This document shows, piece by piece, positions 7,037-8,713 of a stretch of DNA of 8,713 bases; the first letter of the stretch is position 1; every line of letters begins with the position of its first letter. The DNA comes from Ruminococcus sp. (GTDB lineage Bacteria > Bacillota > Clostridia > Oscillospirales > Ruminococcaceae): NCBI RefSeq assembly GCF_019417665.1, contig NZ_DXUU01000071.1:1-8713 (forward strand), given 5' to 3'. The position numbers and the translations under genes are program-made. Under the pieces are notes generated by a model that did no database searches, was not told the origin of the DNA, and worked only from the letters and a program-made list of their open reading frames with translations.

Positions 7037-7294
7037 GAAGTTTTGGGTATTACAGCAGTAGCAGCAATCACGATCATCTGCTATCTGGCGGCGGAGATCG
7101 TGAAGGTCACTTCTCTGGACAACAAATGGATTCCGGTCATCTGCGGTATTTCCGGCGGCATTCTGGGAATTGCAGCGTTGTTCTGGATGCCGGATTTTCC
7201 GGTGCAGGATGTGCTGTCTGCGGCAGCAGTCGGCATTGTGTCCGGACTGGCAGCAACGGGAGCAAATCAGATTTTCAAGCAGTTCAGGAGCTGA
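7031..7294 (+). CDS. Phage holin (Firmicutes three-helix type, Phage_holin_5_2-like)
   Basis: This 87-residue membrane protein would pore the cytoplasmic membrane at a set time and let the endolysin reach the wall. Three hydrophobic segments are visible: ~4-22 (VLGITAVAAITIICYLAAE), ~34-53 (IPVICGISGGILGIAALFWM) and ~61-79 (VLSAAAVGIVSGLAATGAN), with LDNKW and PDFPVQD in the loops and a basic KQFRS tail. The NKWIPVI...GGILG...PDF...AVGIVSGLAATG...QIFKQ pattern is typical of small holins found next to lysins in clostridial phages. It overlaps the Tad2-like gene by four bases and lies four bases before the endolysin start. Either of two adjacent ATG codons may be used; the second (7034) is better spaced from GGAGG. 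No signal peptide or second holin gene is seen. Confidence 0.87.
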   Translation: MMEVLGITAVAAITIICYLAAEIVKVTSLDNKWIPVICGISGGILGIAALFWMPDFPVQDVLSAAAVGIVSGLAATGANQIFKQFRS

Positions 7295-7298
7295 TGAA

Positions 7299-8516
7299 AT
7301 GGCAAAATATGCGTATGAAGATAATTCGCAGCTTTCGCCTCATTTTTGTGCCAGAGAATTCCGCTGCAAATGCAGTTCTCCGCACACGTTTCAGGTGTCG
7401 GAACAGCTGATTTCCATGCTGGAACGGCTGTATACGGCGTTGGACTGCGGCAAGATCATCGTCAGCAGCGGCTACCGCTGTGCAGCACATGACAAGGCAG
7501 TTGGCGGAAACGGAGCAGGACAGCACACCAAAGGTACGGCGGCAGACGTGGTGTGCTATGACAAGTCAGGCAGCGTAATCTCAGCAAAGACGGTGTGCTG
7601 CAAGGCTCAGGATCTGGGTTTCGGCGGCATTGCCAATATCACCGGTGCTTATACTTCGGTGCATCTGGATGTACGCACCGGCAGCCGATATTATGGTGAT
7701 GAAACCAAAGGCACAAACACAGTGACAAACAATTTCTACAGCTATTTCGGCATTGCAAAAGCACAGCAGCCGTCTGGAATTGTGGCAAAAGGGATTGATG
7801 TTTCCAGGCATCAGGGTGTAATCAACTGGGAAAAAGTCAAGGCATCCGGGCAGGTGGATTTTGCGATTTTACGGGCTGGTTTTGGGAAAGAATCCAGCCA
7901 GATCGATGTGCAGTTTGAACGGAATTACAGCGAGTGCAAACGGCTTGGAATCCCCTGCGGTGCGTACTGGTACAGCTACGCCAAAACTGCCGCAGAAGCG
8001 GAGCAGGAGGCTGCTGTGTGCCTGTCTGCTCTGGCTGGAAAGCAGTTCGAGTATCCAATCGCATTTGACATCGAAGAACAGGCAAGTTTGCAAAATGCAG
8101 ATGCCCTGTGTCAGGCGTTTTGCAGTGCGTTGGAATCTGCCGGGTATTATGCGGCAATTTATACGTTCAAGTCGGCTCTGGAAAGCTGTATCGGGGACGA
8201 TATAAAGAGCCGGTATGACGTGTTTCTGTCTCATGTGGATGTGAGCAGATCGTCCTATGCCGGGCATTATGGGCTGTGGCAGTACAGCTGGAAAGGCAGC
8301 GTTTCCGGCATTGTCGGCGAGGTGGATCTGGACTATGCGTATCGGGATTATCCGGCGATTATCAAAAATGCGGGGCTGAATGGATTTGCAAAAAGTGCAA
8401 CAACCACTCCGGCGGCGGATACTGGAAAAGACACTTTGGACACTGGGAAGGACACTGATATGCTGGGGCAGATCTTGCAGCACGTTGCCAGCATTGATGA
8501 GAAATTGAACGGGTAA
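7299..8516 (+). CDS. Bifunctional endolysin: M15 peptidase plus GH25 muramidase
   Basis: This 405-residue enzyme carries two wall-cutting domains. Residues ~12-130 are a Peptidase_M15_3 domain with SSGYRCAAHDKAVGG (56-70) and zinc ligands H76 and D83 (QHTKGTAAD) and H122 (VHLD), predicted to cut peptide cross-bridges or stem peptides. Residues ~163-355 are a GH25 lysozyme with GIDVSRHQG (D167) and the catalytic pair D257/E259 in AFDIEE, predicted to cut the MurNAc-GlcNAc bond; it closes with GLWQYSW and VDLDYAY. After a T/A/P linker, DTGKDT occurs twice (374-379, 381-386) before an amphipathic helix to the end. No known wall-binding domain or signal peptide is present, so export needs the holin. 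The start at 7299 is chosen because AGGAG (7286-7290) lies eight bases upstream; extending the frame to 7170 would run deep into the holin gene. Confidence 0.92.
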   Translation: MAKYAYEDNSQLSPHFCAREFRCKCSSPHTFQVSEQLISMLERLYTALDCGKIIVSSGYRCAAHDKAVGGNGAGQHTKGTAADVVCYDKSGSVISAKTVCCKAQDLGFGGIANITGAYTSVHLDVRTGSRYYGDETKGTNTVTNNFYSYFGIAKAQQPSGIVAKGIDVSRHQGVINWEKVKASGQVDFAILRAGFGKESSQIDVQFERNYSECKRLGIPCGAYWYSYAKTAAEAEQEAAVCLSALAGKQFEYPIAFDIEEQASLQNADALCQAFCSALESAGYYAAIYTFKSALESCIGDDIKSRYDVFLSHVDVSRSSYAGHYGLWQYSWKGSVSGIVGEVDLDYAYRDYPAIIKNAGLNGFAKSATTTPAADTGKDTLDTGKDTDMLGQILQHVASIDEKLNG

Positions 8517-8547
8517 AAACAGCAGTGAAATGCCGTTTATAGGTAGT

Positions 8548-8587
8548 AAAAAACGCTCTTGAACGTGGTGTTCAGGAGCGTTTTTTT
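8548..8587 (+). terminator. Strong bidirectional terminator after the endolysin
   Basis: CGCTC (8554-8558) and TGAAC (8560-8564) pair with GTTCA (8570-8574) and GAGCG (8576-8580), with one T-G wobble between and a five-base loop (8565-8569). Six A residues (8548-8553) face seven T residues (8581-8587), extending the stem and giving a U tract on either strand. It lies 31 bases after the endolysin stop and ends the late operon; the reverse activity would also shield it from leftward transcription. Confidence 0.92.
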
Positions 8588-8624
8588 CGTTTTGCGTGTC
8601 AGTTTTTTGCGTTTTGCGTGGCAG
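8581..8624. repeat. 22-bp imperfect tandem repeat after the terminator
   Basis: Bases 8581-8602 and 8603-8624 are adjacent 22-bp units matching at 20 positions; each is a T run followed by CGTTTTGCGTG and then TCAG or GCAG. The first unit includes the terminator T tract. Slippage duplication is a simple explanation; no function is evident. Confidence 0.75.
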
Positions 8625-8662
8625 GCTACATTTGTGAATTTTACAAGGCACAAGATAGTATT

Positions 8663-8670
8663 AGGGAAAC
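8663..8670. repeat. AGGGAAAC, inverted partner of the first eight bases
   Basis: AGGGAAAC here is the exact reverse complement of GTTTCCCT at 1-8. The bases just inside it (CACTGATTAAAT, then a promoter ~40 bp on) resemble the start of an insertion sequence with a transposase promoter near its left end. Whether the left-edge match extends further cannot be seen, and eight bases may match by chance. Confidence 0.3.
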
Positions 8671-8682
8671 ACTGATTAAATC

Positions 8683-8711
8683 TTCCCATTGAGCTACAAA
8701 TATGGTATAAT
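8683..8711 (+). promoter_or_regulatory. Extended -10 promoter reading out of the right edge
   Basis: A perfect TATAAT at 8706-8711 is preceded by TGG (8703-8705), giving the extended -10 form TGnTATAAT. A weak -35-like TTCCCA (8683-8688) stands 17 bp upstream. It faces right, past the terminator, and should drive a gene beyond the window that is independent of the lysis operon. Confidence 0.6.
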
Positions 8712-8713
8712 AG

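Noticed and set aside
7170..7298. N-terminal extension of the endolysin by 43 residues
   Set aside because: The extension is Cys/Arg-rich out-of-frame translation of the holin gene, without a ribosome site; the ATG at 7299 has AGGAG at proper distance and begins just after the holin stop.
8689..8694. TTGAGC as the -35 box of the right-edge promoter
   Set aside because: Only 11 bp separate it from TATAAT, too short; the extended -10 form makes a -35 less necessary.
1..8713. CRISPR array, tRNA gene, diversity-generating retroelement or riboswitch
   Set aside because: The only regular repeats are coding (tape measure and collagen tracts) or the 22-bp pair after the terminator; no spaced repeats, reverse transcriptase, cloverleaf or leader with known aptamer features was seen.

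Overview
The window is the tail-tip, fibre and lysis end of a temperate or formerly temperate tailed phage genome of siphovirus (long, non-contractile tail) type. The host is most likely a Gram-positive Bacillota, probably a Ruminococcus/Oscillospiraceae-like gut anaerobe. This rests on strong GGAGG ribosome sites, the Firmicutes-type gene order, a holin of the three-helix Firmicutes kind, an M15+GH25 lysin and moderate GC codon use. The host assignment is inference. No integrase, repressor or attachment site is visible, so prophage and free phage cannot be told apart.

All genes are on the + strand and almost gap-free, several with 4-base ATGA overlaps. Positions 1-121 hold an unresolved leader with an intrinsic terminator hairpin just before the first gene. 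The order is then: tape measure protein (122-2593); Dit-like distal tail protein (2590-3459); Gp27/Tal-like hub protein (3456-4853); collagen-like baseplate/fibre protein (4857-6194); an unrecognised tail-tip protein with a fibre-like N-terminus (6195-6824); a very small Tad2/DUF2829-like protein (6837-7034); a holin (7031-7294); and a two-domain endolysin (7299-8516). A strong bidirectional terminator closes the operon at about 8548-8587. The last ~125 bases hold a 22-bp tandem repeat and an extended -10 promoter firing out of the window.

The first five genes build the tail: the tape measure sets tail length, Dit and hub form the tip ring, and the collagen-like and following proteins probably make host contact. 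The last two genes release progeny. The small gene between tail and lysis sits where phages often carry accessory genes and may be a minimal anti-Thoeris protein.

I found no clearly new biological system. The best leads are a gap-free series of twelve 22-residue repeats in the tape measure, a 24-residue HxH repeat in the fibre C-terminus, the minimal Tad2-like protein, the terminator in front of the tape measure gene, and matching inverted motifs at both window edges that hint at insertion-sequence borders.
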